Shown: piece after piece, positions 1 through 8,305 of the stretch
How the letters are laid out: each line of letters begins with the position of its first letter
Position numbering within the stretch: position 1 is the stretch's first letter
Origin: Oxalobacteraceae bacterium UBA6704
GTDB lineage: Bacteria; Pseudomonadota; Gammaproteobacteria; Burkholderiales; Burkholderiaceae_D
DNA: 21,937 bases
Reading direction: 5' to 3'
Assembly: GCA_002454505.1 (NCBI GenBank)
Contig: DKJA01000153.1
Span: 1-21,937 of the forward strand
Translations under genes and position numbers: made by a program
Notes under the pieces: generated by a model
Database searches by the model: none
Seen by the model: the letters and a program-made list of their open reading frames with translations, nothing else
What the model was told of the DNA's origin: nothing

Positions 1-2
1 CC

Positions 3-794
3 GCGCTGCGCGACGTGCTGTCCCGCACGCGCCGCTACCGGGATGCCGCCCATGCCGGCTTCGATCCGGATCCGGATGCCACGCGCCTGACGCCGAACGT
101 GGCGCTCGTCTCGCGGCTGCCGCTGGCCAGCCCGCCCAATGTCTACGTCAACTATCCCGAGGATGTGCACTGCGAGGCGGGCAGCGCCGATGCGGACCGC
201 TTCGCCCGCGCGCCGCTGCACGTGCAGGTGCTGCTGCCAGGCGAAAAAGTGGTGGACGTGATCGTCGTGCACCTGAAGTCGCGCCGGCCGGATTACCGCA
301 ACGGCGACAGCGGCGAAGACCCGCTGCACTACGCGATGGCCAGCCTGCGTTCGCTGGTGTGGCGCGGCACCGAGGCCGTGGCGCTGCGTGTGCTGCTGAG
401 CAAGATGATGCGCGAGGCGCGCCGGCCCTGCGTGGTGCTGGGCGACTTCAACGACACGGCCGATGCGGTGACGACGACGATCGTGCTGGGCGCCGGCGGC
501 ACGCGCAACGTGGACAGCCACGGCATCGGCAGCGAGGAACGCCGCGGCCGGCTGTACGACAGCAACCAGATCCAGGAACGCCAGGACCACCTGCGCCACG
601 TGGGCTATACCAGCATCCACGAGGGCCATTATTCGACGATCGACCACGTGCTCGTGTCGGAGGAATTCAACCGCACGTCGCCGCGCGCGATCGGCGAGGT
701 GGTGGACGTCAGCTATTTCAACGACCACCTGCGCCTCGACCGGCCGGAGGCGTCGGATCATGGGCAGGTGCTGGTCAGGATGCGGTTGTTTTAG
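3..794 (+). CDS. Endonuclease/exonuclease/phosphatase family protein, 5'-truncated by the window edge
   Basis: The reading frame is open from the first bases of the window, so the N-terminus lies outside; a GTG at 15 is probably internal. About 263 residues are visible. The C-terminal half carries the hallmarks of the EEP metal-dependent phosphodiesterase fold (DNase I / exonuclease III / sphingomyelinase type): VVLGDFND with the metal-binding Asp and Asn, a TIDHVLVS motif with the DH pair, and a final SDHGQVLV with the catalytic SDH. Known members cleave phosphodiesters in nucleic acids or phospholipids; the substrate cannot be read from the sequence, and the missing N-terminus hides any signal peptide. 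The stop TAG at 792-794 is followed after 13 bp by repeat R1, and the next gene converges on it. The family call is secure and the specific function unknown. Confidence 0.85.
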   Translation, partial: ALRDVLSRTRRYRDAAHAGFDPDPDATRLTPNVALVSRLPLASPPNVYVNYPEDVHCEAGSADADRFARAPLHVQVLLPGEKVVDVIVVHLKSRRPDYRNGDSGEDPLHYAMASLRSLVWRGTEAVALRVLLSKMMREARRPCVVLGDFNDTADAVTTTIVLGAGGTRNVDSHGIGSEERRGRLYDSNQIQERQDHLRHVGYTSIHEGHYSTIDHVLVSEEFNRTSPRAIGEVVDVSYFNDHLRLDRPEASDHGQVLVRMRLF

Positions 795-807
795 GGCGGG
801 GATTGCT

Positions 808-934
808 GGCTGGGGACTGTCCCCGCAGGGGCGGTCCGGCGCTCCGGCTGTCCCCGGGGTTGTCGTTCGCCTGAACTCAGGCAAATTCAAGAACAGCCCC
901 GGGGACAGGCCCCATTCGGGGACAGTCCCCAGCC
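808..934. repeat. Intergenic palindromic repeat, copy R1
   Basis: The ends are 17-bp perfect inverted repeats, GGCTGGGGACTGTCCCC at 808-824 and its complement at 918-934. Each contains the 13-bp palindrome GGGGACWGTCCCC. Inside are a second arm pair (GGGGTTGTCGTTC versus GAACAGCCCC) and a small inner hairpin GCCTGA-AC-TCAGGC. The element fills the gap between two convergent genes and ends 2 bp from the stop codon of the GGDEF-EAL gene (TAG on the minus strand at 937-939). It could act as a bidirectional terminator or an mRNA 3'-end stabiliser. No coding capacity is seen. Confidence 0.9.
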
Positions 935-936
935 AA

Positions 937-3399
937 CTAGTGCAGTACATTCGCCAGCCCGCTCTCGCGCACCATGCCGGCGGCATAATAGCCCTGGTAT
1001 AGATCGCAGCCCTGCCCGCGCAGGAACTCCAGCTGCTCGGCCGTCTCGACGCCTTCGGCGATCACCGTCATGTCCATGCTGCGCGCCATCGCGATGATGG
1101 TGCGGATCGCTGTCGGGTCGCCGCCGTTGTGCATGAAGGCCTGGGCGATCTTCAGCTTGTCGATCGGATAATCCTTCAGCTGGCCCAGCCGCGAGTAGCC
1201 GGTACCGAAGTCGTCCAGCGACAGCCGTACGCCCAGCCCGCGCAGGCCCTGCAGCGTATCGGCCGTGCCGGCGCCGCCCTTCATGATGATCGCCTCGGTC
1301 AGTTCCAGCTCCAGGTACTGCGGCGCCAGGCCCGATTCGGCCAGCGCGGCGCGCACGCTGTCGAGCAGATCGCGCTGCACGAACTGCGCCAGCGACAGGT
1401 TGACGGCCACCAGCACCTTGTGGCCCGCGTCGTGCCACTGGCGCGCGTGGCGGCACGCTTCGCGCATCACCCAGTTGCCGATCGGGACCATCAGCCCCGC
1501 CTCTTCCGCCACGCCGATGAACCGCTCCGGCAGCAGCAGGCCCAGTTCCGGGTGGCGCCAGCGGATCAGCGCCTCGGCGCCCACCAGCGCCCCGCTGCGG
1601 ATATCCAGTTCCGGCTCGAACGCCAGCTCGAACTGCTGTTCGACGAGCGCGCGGCGCAGGCCATTCTCGAAGGTCGTGCGTTCGACGATGCGTTCGTTCA
1701 TCTCCGCGCTGAAGAACTGGAAGTTGTTGCGGCCTTCCTGCTTGGCGTGATACATCGCGATGTCGGCGTTCTTCACCAGCGTGTCGATGTCCTCGCCGTC
1801 GCTGGGGAAGATGCTGACGCCGATCGACGTGGAGATATTCAGTTCGTGGTCGCCGATCCGGTATGGCTGGCAGATGGCCTGCCGCACCGTGGCTGCCACG
1901 TGCGCCGCATGGTCGATGCCGCCGATGTCGGCCAGGATGATGACGAATTCGTCGCCGCCCTGGCGGCTGACGGTATCGACCTTGCGCACGCATTTCAATA
2001 GCCGGCCGGCCACTTCCTTCAGCAGCTGGTCGCCCACCTGGTGGCCCAGCGTGTCGTTGATGTGCTTGAAGCGGTCCAGGTCGAGGAACAGGATGGCCAG
2101 CATGCTGCCCTTGCGCCGCGCGGTGGACAGCGCCAGCGACAGCCGGTCCAGCAGCAGCACGCGGTTCGGCAGGTCGGTCAGAAAATCGTGTTCGGCCAGG
2201 TGACGCGTGTGCTCCTCGCTGCGCTTGCGCTCCGTGATGTCGGAGACGATCGCCATGTAGTTGCTGATCTCGTCCTGGCTGTCGCGGATCGCCGTCAGCG
2301 CCAGCCAGGCGGGGAACAGTTCGCCGCCCTTGCGGCGCGACCAGATCTCGCCCTGCCAGTGGTCGGTGGCGTCGATCTGGCTCCACACTTCGCGAAAGAA
2401 GCTCTCGTCCTCGACGCCCGAGCGGTACACGGACAGCGGATGCCCCAGCATGTCGTCCTGGCTGTAGCCGGTGATGTCGGCATAGGCGCGGTTGATCGCG
2501 ATGATGTGGCGGTGGCGGTCCGTCAGCATGATCGCATCGCGGCTGTTCTCGAACACCTGGGCGGCCAGGTACAGCGTGCGCTCGGCGTTCTTGCGCGCCG
2601 AGATGTCGCGCACCACCACGTAGAACAGGTGCTCGTGGTTCAGCGTGATCGACGTCATCAGCACCTCGGCCCAGAACAGGCTGCCCCGGCAGTCCAGGTA
2701 GCGCCAGTCGTAGCGGCAGTTGCCGTGCTGGTGGGCCTGCTCCTCGAGACGCTGCGCGGCCGGTTCCGACAGCGAACCGCCGGGCTGCTGCAGCGGCGAG
2801 AAATCCGTCAGGCGCCGGCCCACCAGCTGCTCCTGGCCATGGCACTTGAACATCTGCAGCGCGGCCGGATTGGCGTCCTGGACATGCCCGTCGCGCAGCA
2901 GCAGGATCGCGTCGCCGGATTTCAGGAACATCTGGCGGAAGTTGGTGCCGGCCGCCAGCATCGCATCCTCTTCGCGCTTGCGGGCGGTGATGTCGACGTC
3001 CATGCAGAAGATCTGCGTCAGCACGCCCTCGTGGAAGATGGGGATCTTGGTCGAATACAGCCACAGTTCGCGGCCGCTGGCGGTGCGCACCTGCCAGTCG
3101 CCGGACGGGCTGTTGCGGCCGCTGCGCCACACTTCCTCGACCAGCGCATCGTGCTCAGGCTGGCGGTCCTCGCGGGAAATCAGCTCGTCCAGCGGCCGGC
3201 CCAGCGCCTGGTCGGGCGTCAGGCCGCACAGTTCGGCGCAGGCGAGATTGCAGAAGCGGACGATGCCGTCCCGGTCGAAGCTGCAGACGGCCACCAGCGG
3301 CGTCAGCTCGAGCGCGGCGACGAGGCGCGTGATCAGGTCCAGTGCCGCGAAAGCCGGGGCACGAGCGGTGGAAGCGGCGATATTGTCTTTCTGGCCCAT
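937..3399 (-). CDS. PAS-PAS-PAS-GGDEF-EAL cyclic-di-GMP signalling protein
   Basis: This 820-aa soluble regulator should make and/or break cyclic di-GMP. Three PAS-type domains (roughly residues 25-140, 150-265 and 270-395), each ending in a DITARK / DISARK / DITERK-like linker, precede GGDEF (about 395-565) and EAL (about 575-815). The cyclase motif GGDEF is intact at 481-485, and an RKVD I-site lies five residues upstream, suggesting product inhibition. The EAL domain keeps EAL (E609), VNLS, ELTE, DDFGTGYS (D729, D730), LKI, AEGVET and QGY, so phosphodiesterase activity is expected; the usual KID is KIA. No membrane segment or signal peptide is seen. The start is uncertain: the frame is open to 3675, but PAS homology begins just after the ATG at 3399, with an alternative ATG at 3450, and neither has a clear Shine-Dalgarno. 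It is divergent from the RND efflux operon. Confidence 0.93.
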   Translation of the reverse strand: MGQKDNIAASTARAPAFAALDLITRLVAALELTPLVAVCSFDRDGIVRFCNLACAELCGLTPDQALGRPLDELISREDRQPEHDALVEEVWRSGRNSPSGDWQVRTASGRELWLYSTKIPIFHEGVLTQIFCMDVDITARKREEDAMLAAGTNFRQMFLKSGDAILLLRDGHVQDANPAALQMFKCHGQEQLVGRRLTDFSPLQQPGGSLSEPAAQRLEEQAHQHGNCRYDWRYLDCRGSLFWAEVLMTSITLNHEHLFYVVVRDISARKNAERTLYLAAQVFENSRDAIMLTDRHRHIIAINRAYADITGYSQDDMLGHPLSVYRSGVEDESFFREVWSQIDATDHWQGEIWSRRKGGELFPAWLALTAIRDSQDEISNYMAIVSDITERKRSEEHTRHLAEHDFLTDLPNRVLLLDRLSLALSTARRKGSMLAILFLDLDRFKHINDTLGHQVGDQLLKEVAGRLLKCVRKVDTVSRQGGDEFVIILADIGGIDHAAHVAATVRQAICQPYRIGDHELNISTSIGVSIFPSDGEDIDTLVKNADIAMYHAKQEGRNNFQFFSAEMNERIVERTTFENGLRRALVEQQFELAFEPELDIRSGALVGAEALIRWRHPELGLLLPERFIGVAEEAGLMVPIGNWVMREACRHARQWHDAGHKVLVAVNLSLAQFVQRDLLDSVRAALAESGLAPQYLELELTEAIIMKGGAGTADTLQGLRGLGVRLSLDDFGTGYSRLGQLKDYPIDKLKIAQAFMHNGGDPTAIRTIIAMARSMDMTVIAEGVETAEQLEFLRGQGCDLYQGYYAAGMVRESGLANVLH

Positions 3400-3665
3400 C
3401 CCGCATTCTTGCCGTCCGCCCCCGCCGCACACTTGCGCTGGGTCAAACATGCCGGTCGCCTGCCTGGCCGGCCCCTGGAAAATTGCCAAATTACAACACC
3501 CGGCCGGCGCCGGCGGCCGCCATTGATCCCCTGCCGGCTGCAACTGGGCGCCGCAAACGGGCGGTTCGTCGCATTCCGCTGGCCCCGCCACTTGCGGATC
3601 CCTACAGTGCCACCATCGGCGACTGACGCCGTCGCCGGCAGCGGCCAACCTCGAGAGAAAAGCAA
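3400..3665. other. Intergenic region between divergent c-di-GMP gene and RND operon
   Basis: This 266-bp region must hold the promoters of two divergent transcripts. I see no convincing -10/-35 pair. It contains a 12-bp GC palindrome (GCCGGCGCCGGC, near 3505-3516) next to a short AT patch (AAATTGCCAAATTACAA, about 3480-3496) on the plus strand. No repeat copy lies here, unlike at many gene ends in the window. Confidence 0.5.
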
Positions 3666-4880
3666 ATGACCCCACTTCCCCTGCCCTTCAAGCCGCGCAG
3701 CCAGCGCTGGCGCCTGACCGCCATTGCCGTCGCCGCAGCCGTCATCGCCGGCGGCGCGTGGTTCGCGCTGCGTCCATCCGGCGCGCCGGCGCCGGCCAGG
3801 CCGGCGGCCGCAGAAGCAGCAGCGGCAGCCAAGCCGGCCACCGTCTACGAACTGGCCGGCACCGACGTCACCGCCGTGGCATCCGGCGCACTGGCCGTAC
3901 AGCTGCCGCTGTCCGGCTCCCTGGTGCCGATCGCGCAGGCCACCGTGAAGTCGAAGGTGTCGGGCGTGGTGCAGGAATCGGCGATCCGGGAAGGCACGGC
4001 GGTCGCCGCCGGCCAGGTGCTGGCGCGCCTCGACCAGGCCGACCTGCGCGCCCGCGCCACGCAGCAGCAGGCGATCCTGGACGAAGCGGAAGCCCGCCTG
4101 GCGCTGGCCCGCAAGAACGAGGACAACAGCCGCATGCTGCTGGCCCAGAAATACATCTCGCAGACGGCCTACGACACCAACGCGAATGCCGTCGACCTGG
4201 CGCGCGCCTCGGTGAAGGCGGCGGCCGCGCAGCTGGACCTGGCCCGTATCGCGCTGGACGACAGCGTGATCCGCGCGCCGATCGCCGGCATCGTCAGCAA
4301 GCGCCACGTGCAGGCCGGCGAGAAGCTGGCGCCGGACACGCCGGTGTACACGATCGTCAGCCTGGCCGAACTGACGCTGGAAGCGCAGGTGCCTACGACC
4401 GACATCCCCCGCATCCGCGTCGGCCAGGAAGTGCGCTTCGCCGTCGATGGCTACGCCGGCCGGCCGTTCTTCGGCAAGGTCGCGCGCATCAATCCGACGA
4501 CGGAAGCGGGCTCGCGTGCGATGCTGGTGTATGTCGCCGTGCCGAATGGCGACGGCGCACTGCGCGGCGGCATGTTCGCCAAGGGCAGCATCGTCACCGA
4601 ACGGGCCGCGGCGATGCCGCTGGTGCCGGTGGCCGCGCTGCGCGACGAGAACGGCCGCAGCGTCGTCTATAAAGTGGCCAGGGGCGAGGTGGTGGTGCAG
4701 CCGGTCACGCTGGGCCTGCGCAACGAGGACGATGGCATGGCTGCCATCACCGCCGGCCTGGCCAGCGGCGAGCACGTGCTGGTGGCAAAGCTCGATGGCA
4801 TCAAGGCCGGCACGAAAGTGAAGCTGCCGGCGGCGTCGGTGACCACCGTCGCCGACAACAAACCCGTACCGCGAGGCTGA
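3666..4880 (+). CDS. RND efflux periplasmic adaptor (membrane fusion protein)
   Basis: This 404-aa AcrA/MexA-type adaptor should link an inner-membrane RND pump to an outer-membrane channel. An N-terminal basic stretch and a single hydrophobic anchor (about residues 16-36) are followed by an Ala/Pro-rich linker. Then come the first half of the lipoyl/barrel-sandwich domain (about 88-120, VKSKVSGVVQ), an alpha-helical hairpin (about 120-185), the second lipoyl half (VIRAPIAGIVS, about 200), a beta-barrel (about 225-305) and the membrane-proximal domain (about 310-395). There is no lipobox cysteine, so anchoring is probably by the transmembrane helix rather than lipid. GAGAGAAAAG just upstream of the ATG is a reasonable ribosome binding site. 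The stop is 1 bp from the pump ATG, so the two are translationally coupled. Substrates cannot be inferred. Confidence 0.93.
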   Translation: MTPLPLPFKPRSQRWRLTAIAVAAAVIAGGAWFALRPSGAPAPARPAAAEAAAAAKPATVYELAGTDVTAVASGALAVQLPLSGSLVPIAQATVKSKVSGVVQESAIREGTAVAAGQVLARLDQADLRARATQQQAILDEAEARLALARKNEDNSRMLLAQKYISQTAYDTNANAVDLARASVKAAAAQLDLARIALDDSVIRAPIAGIVSKRHVQAGEKLAPDTPVYTIVSLAELTLEAQVPTTDIPRIRVGQEVRFAVDGYAGRPFFGKVARINPTTEAGSRAMLVYVAVPNGDGALRGGMFAKGSIVTERAAAMPLVPVAALRDENGRSVVYKVARGEVVVQPVTLGLRNEDDGMAAITAGLASGEHVLVAKLDGIKAGTKVKLPAASVTTVADNKPVPRG

Positions 4881-4881
4881 T

Positions 4882-7800
4882 ATGTGGATCACCAAGATCA
4901 GCATCCGCCAGCCCGTGTTCGCGACGATGGTGATGATCGGCCTGATGGTGCTGGGCCTGTTCTCCTATCGGGGACTGGGCGTGGAAAGCATGCCGAACGT
5001 GGAGCTGCCGTTTGCCGCCATCGAAGTCACTTATCCCGGCGCGTCGCCGGAAGCGGTCGAGAACGACATCACCCGGCCGCTGGAAGATGCGCTGAACAGC
5101 GTCAGCGGCGTGAAGACGATCAAGGCCAACTCGTGGGAAGGCAAGACCGGCGTCTACCTGGAATTCGAGCTGTCCACCAATATGGACAAGGCCATGCAGG
5201 ACGTGCGCGACAAGGTGTCGATGGTGCGCCCGCGCTTCCCGAAAGAAGCCAAGGAGCCGTTCATCGTGCGCGCCGAGGGCGACAACGCGCAGCCGATCGT
5301 GAACCTGACGCTGCTGTCCACCACCATCGGCATGCGCGAGCTGTCCACGCTGACCGACCAGGTGATCGTCAAGCGGCTGCAGGGCGTGGCCGGCGTCGGC
5401 CAGGTACGCACCTACGGCATCACGCAGCGGCAGATCCTCATCGGCCTGAAACCGAACGAGATGACGGCGCAGGGCGTCGGCGTCAACGAAGTGATGAAGG
5501 CGATCGCCGACACCAACACCAATCTCCCGGCCGGCAACATCACCCGCGATGCGGCCGACCGGCTGGTGCGCGTCGAGGGCAAGCTGAAGGACCCGCGCGA
5601 GTTCGGCAAGATCATCGTGGCGCGCCGCGCCAACGGTCCCGTGTACCTGGACCAGGTGGCCAGCGTCACCGACGGCGAAGCGGAAGAGACTTCGCTGGCC
5701 CGCATCAACGGCCAGCGCGGCATCTCGATCGAGGTCACCAAGGTGCAGGATGCGAATGTCGTCGAAGTGGGCGAAGGCATCAAGGAAGCGGCGATCGAAG
5801 TGCAGAAGACGCTGCCCGCCGGCGTGGTGCTGAAGGTGGTCGACTCGCAGTCGGACCGCGTGCAGAGCCAACTGAATAATGTCAAGCGCACCATCATCGA
5901 AGGCGCCGTGCTGACGATGGTGATCGTGTTCTTCTTCCTGCATTCGTGGCGCTCGACGATCATCACGGGACTGACGCTGCCGATTTCCGTGCTGGCCAGC
6001 TTCATCGCGATGAAGGCGTTCGGCTTCACGCTGAACTTCCTCACGCTGATGGCGCTGTCGCTGTGCATTGGCCTGCTGATCGACGATGCCATCGTGGTGC
6101 GCGAGAACATCGTGCGCCACCTGGGCTTCGGCAAGCACCACCGCAAGGCGGCCGAAGACGGCACCAACGAGATCGGCATCGCCGTGATGGCCACCACGTT
6201 CGCCATCGTGGCCGTGTTCGTGCCTGTGGCCTTCATGGACGGCATCATCGGCCGCTTCTTCCTGCAGTTCGGCATCACCGTCACGGTGGCCGTGCTGGTG
6301 TCGCTGTTCGTCAGCTTCACGCTGGACCCGATGCTGTCGTCCGTATGGCCCGATCCGGTCGAGAACCGCTTCCGCTGGGTGCCCGGCCTGGGCCGGCTGA
6401 TGGAGAAGATCGAGCACGTCATCGAAGCGCTGCACGGCGTGTACGGCAAGGTGCTGCAGGTGGCGCTCAAGTGGCGCAAGACGACGCTGGCCGGCACCTT
6501 CGTCCTCTTCGCCGCGTCGCTGCTGCTGGTGCCGAAGATCGGCGGCGAGATGTTCCCGGAAACGGACCAGGGCTGGATCAACCTGCAGTTCAAGGTGCCG
6601 GTCGGCTCGAGCCTGGAATACAACGCCAGCAAGGTGGCGCAGGTGGAAGCGGCGCTGCGCGAATTCCCCGAGATCGACACCGTGTTCTCCAACATCGGTG
6701 CGCCGGAAGGCCGGCACATCTCGTATGTGAACGTGAAGCTGACCGACGTGCACAAGACGCACCGCCGCTCGCAGCAGGTGCTGGAAAAGGCCATGCGCGA
6801 ACGGCTCGCGTCGATCCCCGGCATCACGCCGTCGGTGGGCCAGAAGCCGATCTTCATCGCCATCCTCGGCACCGACGAAGGCAAGCTGGATAAGGTGGCA
6901 CACCAGTTGATGGACAAGATGCGCCTGATTAAAGGCGTGGCCGACCTGGAATACAGCCAGGAAGGCGCCAATCCGTCGACGTCGATCCGCATCAACCGCG
7001 AACTGGCCAGCGACCTGGGTCTGTCCGTGCAGCAGATCGGCGCCGCGCTGCGGCCGTTCGTGGCCGGCGAAACCGTCAGCTACTGGCTGGCCGGCGATGG
7101 CCAGAACTACGAAGTGAACGTGCAGCTGCCGAAGTCGGGCCGCCAGCGCGTGGCCGACCTGGCCGACCTGTCGCTGGCGTCGAACCGGCTGGGCGCGGAC
7201 GGCAAGCCGCTGATGGTGCCGCTGCGCCAGGTGGTCGATTTCGTGCCGTCGTTCTCGCCGCAGGTGCTCAAGCGCCAGGCGCTGATGCGGCGCGTGGCCG
7301 TCATGGCCGGCGTCGAAGGCCGTCCCGGCGGCGACGTGGACGCGGACGTGAAGAAGGCGATGGACTCGATCGACATGCCGGCCGGCGTGCGCTTCGACGT
7401 GGGCGGCCAGGCCAAGCAAATGAAGGAAACCATGCTGGGCGCCGTGATCGCGCTGGGCATCGCCATCGTGTTCATCTACCTCGTGCTGGCATCGCAGTTC
7501 GGCAGTTTCCTGCAGCCGATCGCCATCATGGTGTCGCTGCCGCTGTCGCTGATCGGCGTGCTGGTGGCGCTCCTGGTGACGGGATCGACGCTGAACATCT
7601 TCTCCGTCATCGGCGTCATCATGCTGATGGGTCTCGTGACGAAAAACGCGATCCTGCTGGTGGACTTCACCAACCACGCGCAGAAGGAAGGCAGCAGCCA
7701 GTTCGATGCGCTGATGGCCGCCGGCCAGGTGCGGCTGCGGCCGATCCTGATGACGACGCTGGCGATGATCTTCGGCATGCTGCCGATGGCGATCGGCCTG

Positions 7801-7986
7801 GGCGACGGCGGCGAGACGCAGGCGCCGATGGGCCGCGCGGTGATCGGCGGCGTGATCACGTCGACGCTGCTGACCTTGGTGGTGGTGCCGGTGGCTTACA
7901 CTTACCTGGACAACCTGGGCAAGCGCGCCAAGCGATGGTTCGCACCGGTGGCGGCGCATGAGGAGCAGTTGCCGCACGCGGCTTGA
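4882..7986 (+). CDS. RND family efflux pump inner-membrane permease (AcrB/MexB superfamily)
   Basis: This 1034-aa protein has the length and duplicated organisation of HAE-type RND transporters: TM1 (about 10-30), a large periplasmic porter domain, TM2-TM6 from about 335, a second periplasmic loop (about 550-850), and the last TM cluster to about 1015. The proton-relay residues are visible: the Asp pair in GLLIDDAIVV (D401/D402, matching AcrB D407/D408) and the lysine in GLVTKNAILL (K921, matching K940). It should export small molecules using the proton gradient together with the adaptor encoded 1 bp upstream. No TolC-like channel gene and no TetR-type regulator lies beside it, so the outer-membrane partner must be encoded elsewhere. 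R2 starts within 5 bp after the stop codon. The substrate is unknown. Confidence 0.96.
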   Translation: MWITKISIRQPVFATMVMIGLMVLGLFSYRGLGVESMPNVELPFAAIEVTYPGASPEAVENDITRPLEDALNSVSGVKTIKANSWEGKTGVYLEFELSTNMDKAMQDVRDKVSMVRPRFPKEAKEPFIVRAEGDNAQPIVNLTLLSTTIGMRELSTLTDQVIVKRLQGVAGVGQVRTYGITQRQILIGLKPNEMTAQGVGVNEVMKAIADTNTNLPAGNITRDAADRLVRVEGKLKDPREFGKIIVARRANGPVYLDQVASVTDGEAEETSLARINGQRGISIEVTKVQDANVVEVGEGIKEAAIEVQKTLPAGVVLKVVDSQSDRVQSQLNNVKRTIIEGAVLTMVIVFFFLHSWRSTIITGLTLPISVLASFIAMKAFGFTLNFLTLMALSLCIGLLIDDAIVVRENIVRHLGFGKHHRKAAEDGTNEIGIAVMATTFAIVAVFVPVAFMDGIIGRFFLQFGITVTVAVLVSLFVSFTLDPMLSSVWPDPVENRFRWVPGLGRLMEKIEHVIEALHGVYGKVLQVALKWRKTTLAGTFVLFAASLLLVPKIGGEMFPETDQGWINLQFKVPVGSSLEYNASKVAQVEAALREFPEIDTVFSNIGAPEGRHISYVNVKLTDVHKTHRRSQQVLEKAMRERLASIPGITPSVGQKPIFIAILGTDEGKLDKVAHQLMDKMRLIKGVADLEYSQEGANPSTSIRINRELASDLGLSVQQIGAALRPFVAGETVSYWLAGDGQNYEVNVQLPKSGRQRVADLADLSLASNRLGADGKPLMVPLRQVVDFVPSFSPQVLKRQALMRRVAVMAGVEGRPGGDVDADVKKAMDSIDMPAGVRFDVGGQAKQMKETMLGAVIALGIAIVFIYLVLASQFGSFLQPIAIMVSLPLSLIGVLVALLVTGSTLNIFSVIGVIMLMGLVTKNAILLVDFTNHAQKEGSSQFDALMAAGQVRLRPILMTTLAMIFGMLPMAIGLGDGGETQAPMGRAVIGGVITSTLLTLVVVPVAYTYLDNLGKRAKRWFAPVAAHEEQLPHAA

Positions 7987-7990
7987 TGGC

Positions 7991-8076
7991 GGGGGACTGT
8001 CTCCTCGGTTGCTTTTTTCCGCATCCGGCAAAGTCAAAAGCAACCCCGGGGACAGGCCCCTGCGGGGACAGTCCCC
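7991..8076. repeat. Intergenic palindromic repeat, copy R2
   Basis: This is the shortest copy. The left end is degenerate (GGGGACTGTCTCC at 7992-8004) and the right end is canonical (GGGGACAGTCCCC at 8064-8076), with a GGGGACAGGCCCC variant at 8048-8060. The internal arms GGTTGCTTTT (8007-8016) and AAAAGCAACC (8036-8045) pair perfectly over 10 bp. It lies between the RND pump stop and a convergent small gene, and its last base is part of that gene's stop codon. Confidence 0.9.
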
Positions 8077-8255
8077 TACCCCTCGCGCGCCTCGGTGGTA
8101 TCCGTTTCCGCAGCCTCGCCGCTCTCCTCGTCGGCCGCCTGCTCGCCTTCCGGATGCGCCTTGGCCTCGGCCTTGCGCTTGGCCTTTTCGTCGGCCTTGC
8201 GCTTCTTCTCCAACTCCCGTTGCCGCTTCTCGTACTGGAAATTCGTCTTTGCCAT
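8076..8255 (-). CDS. Small highly charged conserved-type protein (59 aa), function unknown
   Basis: This is a 59-aa protein starting MAKTNFQYEKRQRELEKK. The N-terminal two thirds is Lys/Arg/Glu-rich and predicted helical, probably a short coiled coil; the C-terminal third is acidic and Ala-rich. I chose the ATG at 8255 over the longer upstream frame because an excellent Shine-Dalgarno (GGGAGG) sits 5 bp before it. From memory, similar short lysine-rich proteins with this N-terminus are widespread in proteobacteria and have no assigned function. It lies 50 bp downstream of xerD on the same strand and may be cotranscribed. Its stop codon TAG overlaps the outer base of repeat R2. No enzymatic motif is visible. 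Confidence 0.8.
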   Translation of the reverse strand: MAKTNFQYEKRQRELEKKRKADEKAKRKAEAKAHPEGEQAADEESGEAAETDTTEAREG

Positions 8256-8305
8256 ATCAGCCTCCCTTCCCGACATTATGCGACAGTTTCAGCATCGCAG
8301 ATTTT

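Noticed and set aside
808..934. R1 as a CRISPR array or insertion sequence remnant
   Set aside because: There are no regularly spaced identical repeats with unique spacers, no transposase fragment and no target-site duplication that I can see. It is a palindromic intergenic repeat.
3505..3516. GC palindrome GCCGGCGCCGGC as an operator
   Set aside because: Short GC palindromes are frequent in this base composition, and there is no second copy or conserved spacing to a promoter.
2041..3669. A 542-codon plus-strand open frame opposite the PAS region of the c-di-GMP protein
   Set aside because: It has the same antisense composition bias and no family features.
4801..8043. A 1080-codon open frame on the minus strand opposite the RND pump
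   Set aside because: Its translation is His/Arg/Gln/Asp-rich with no domain features, a typical antisense shadow of a high-GC gene. The plus-strand RND protein accounts for the whole region.
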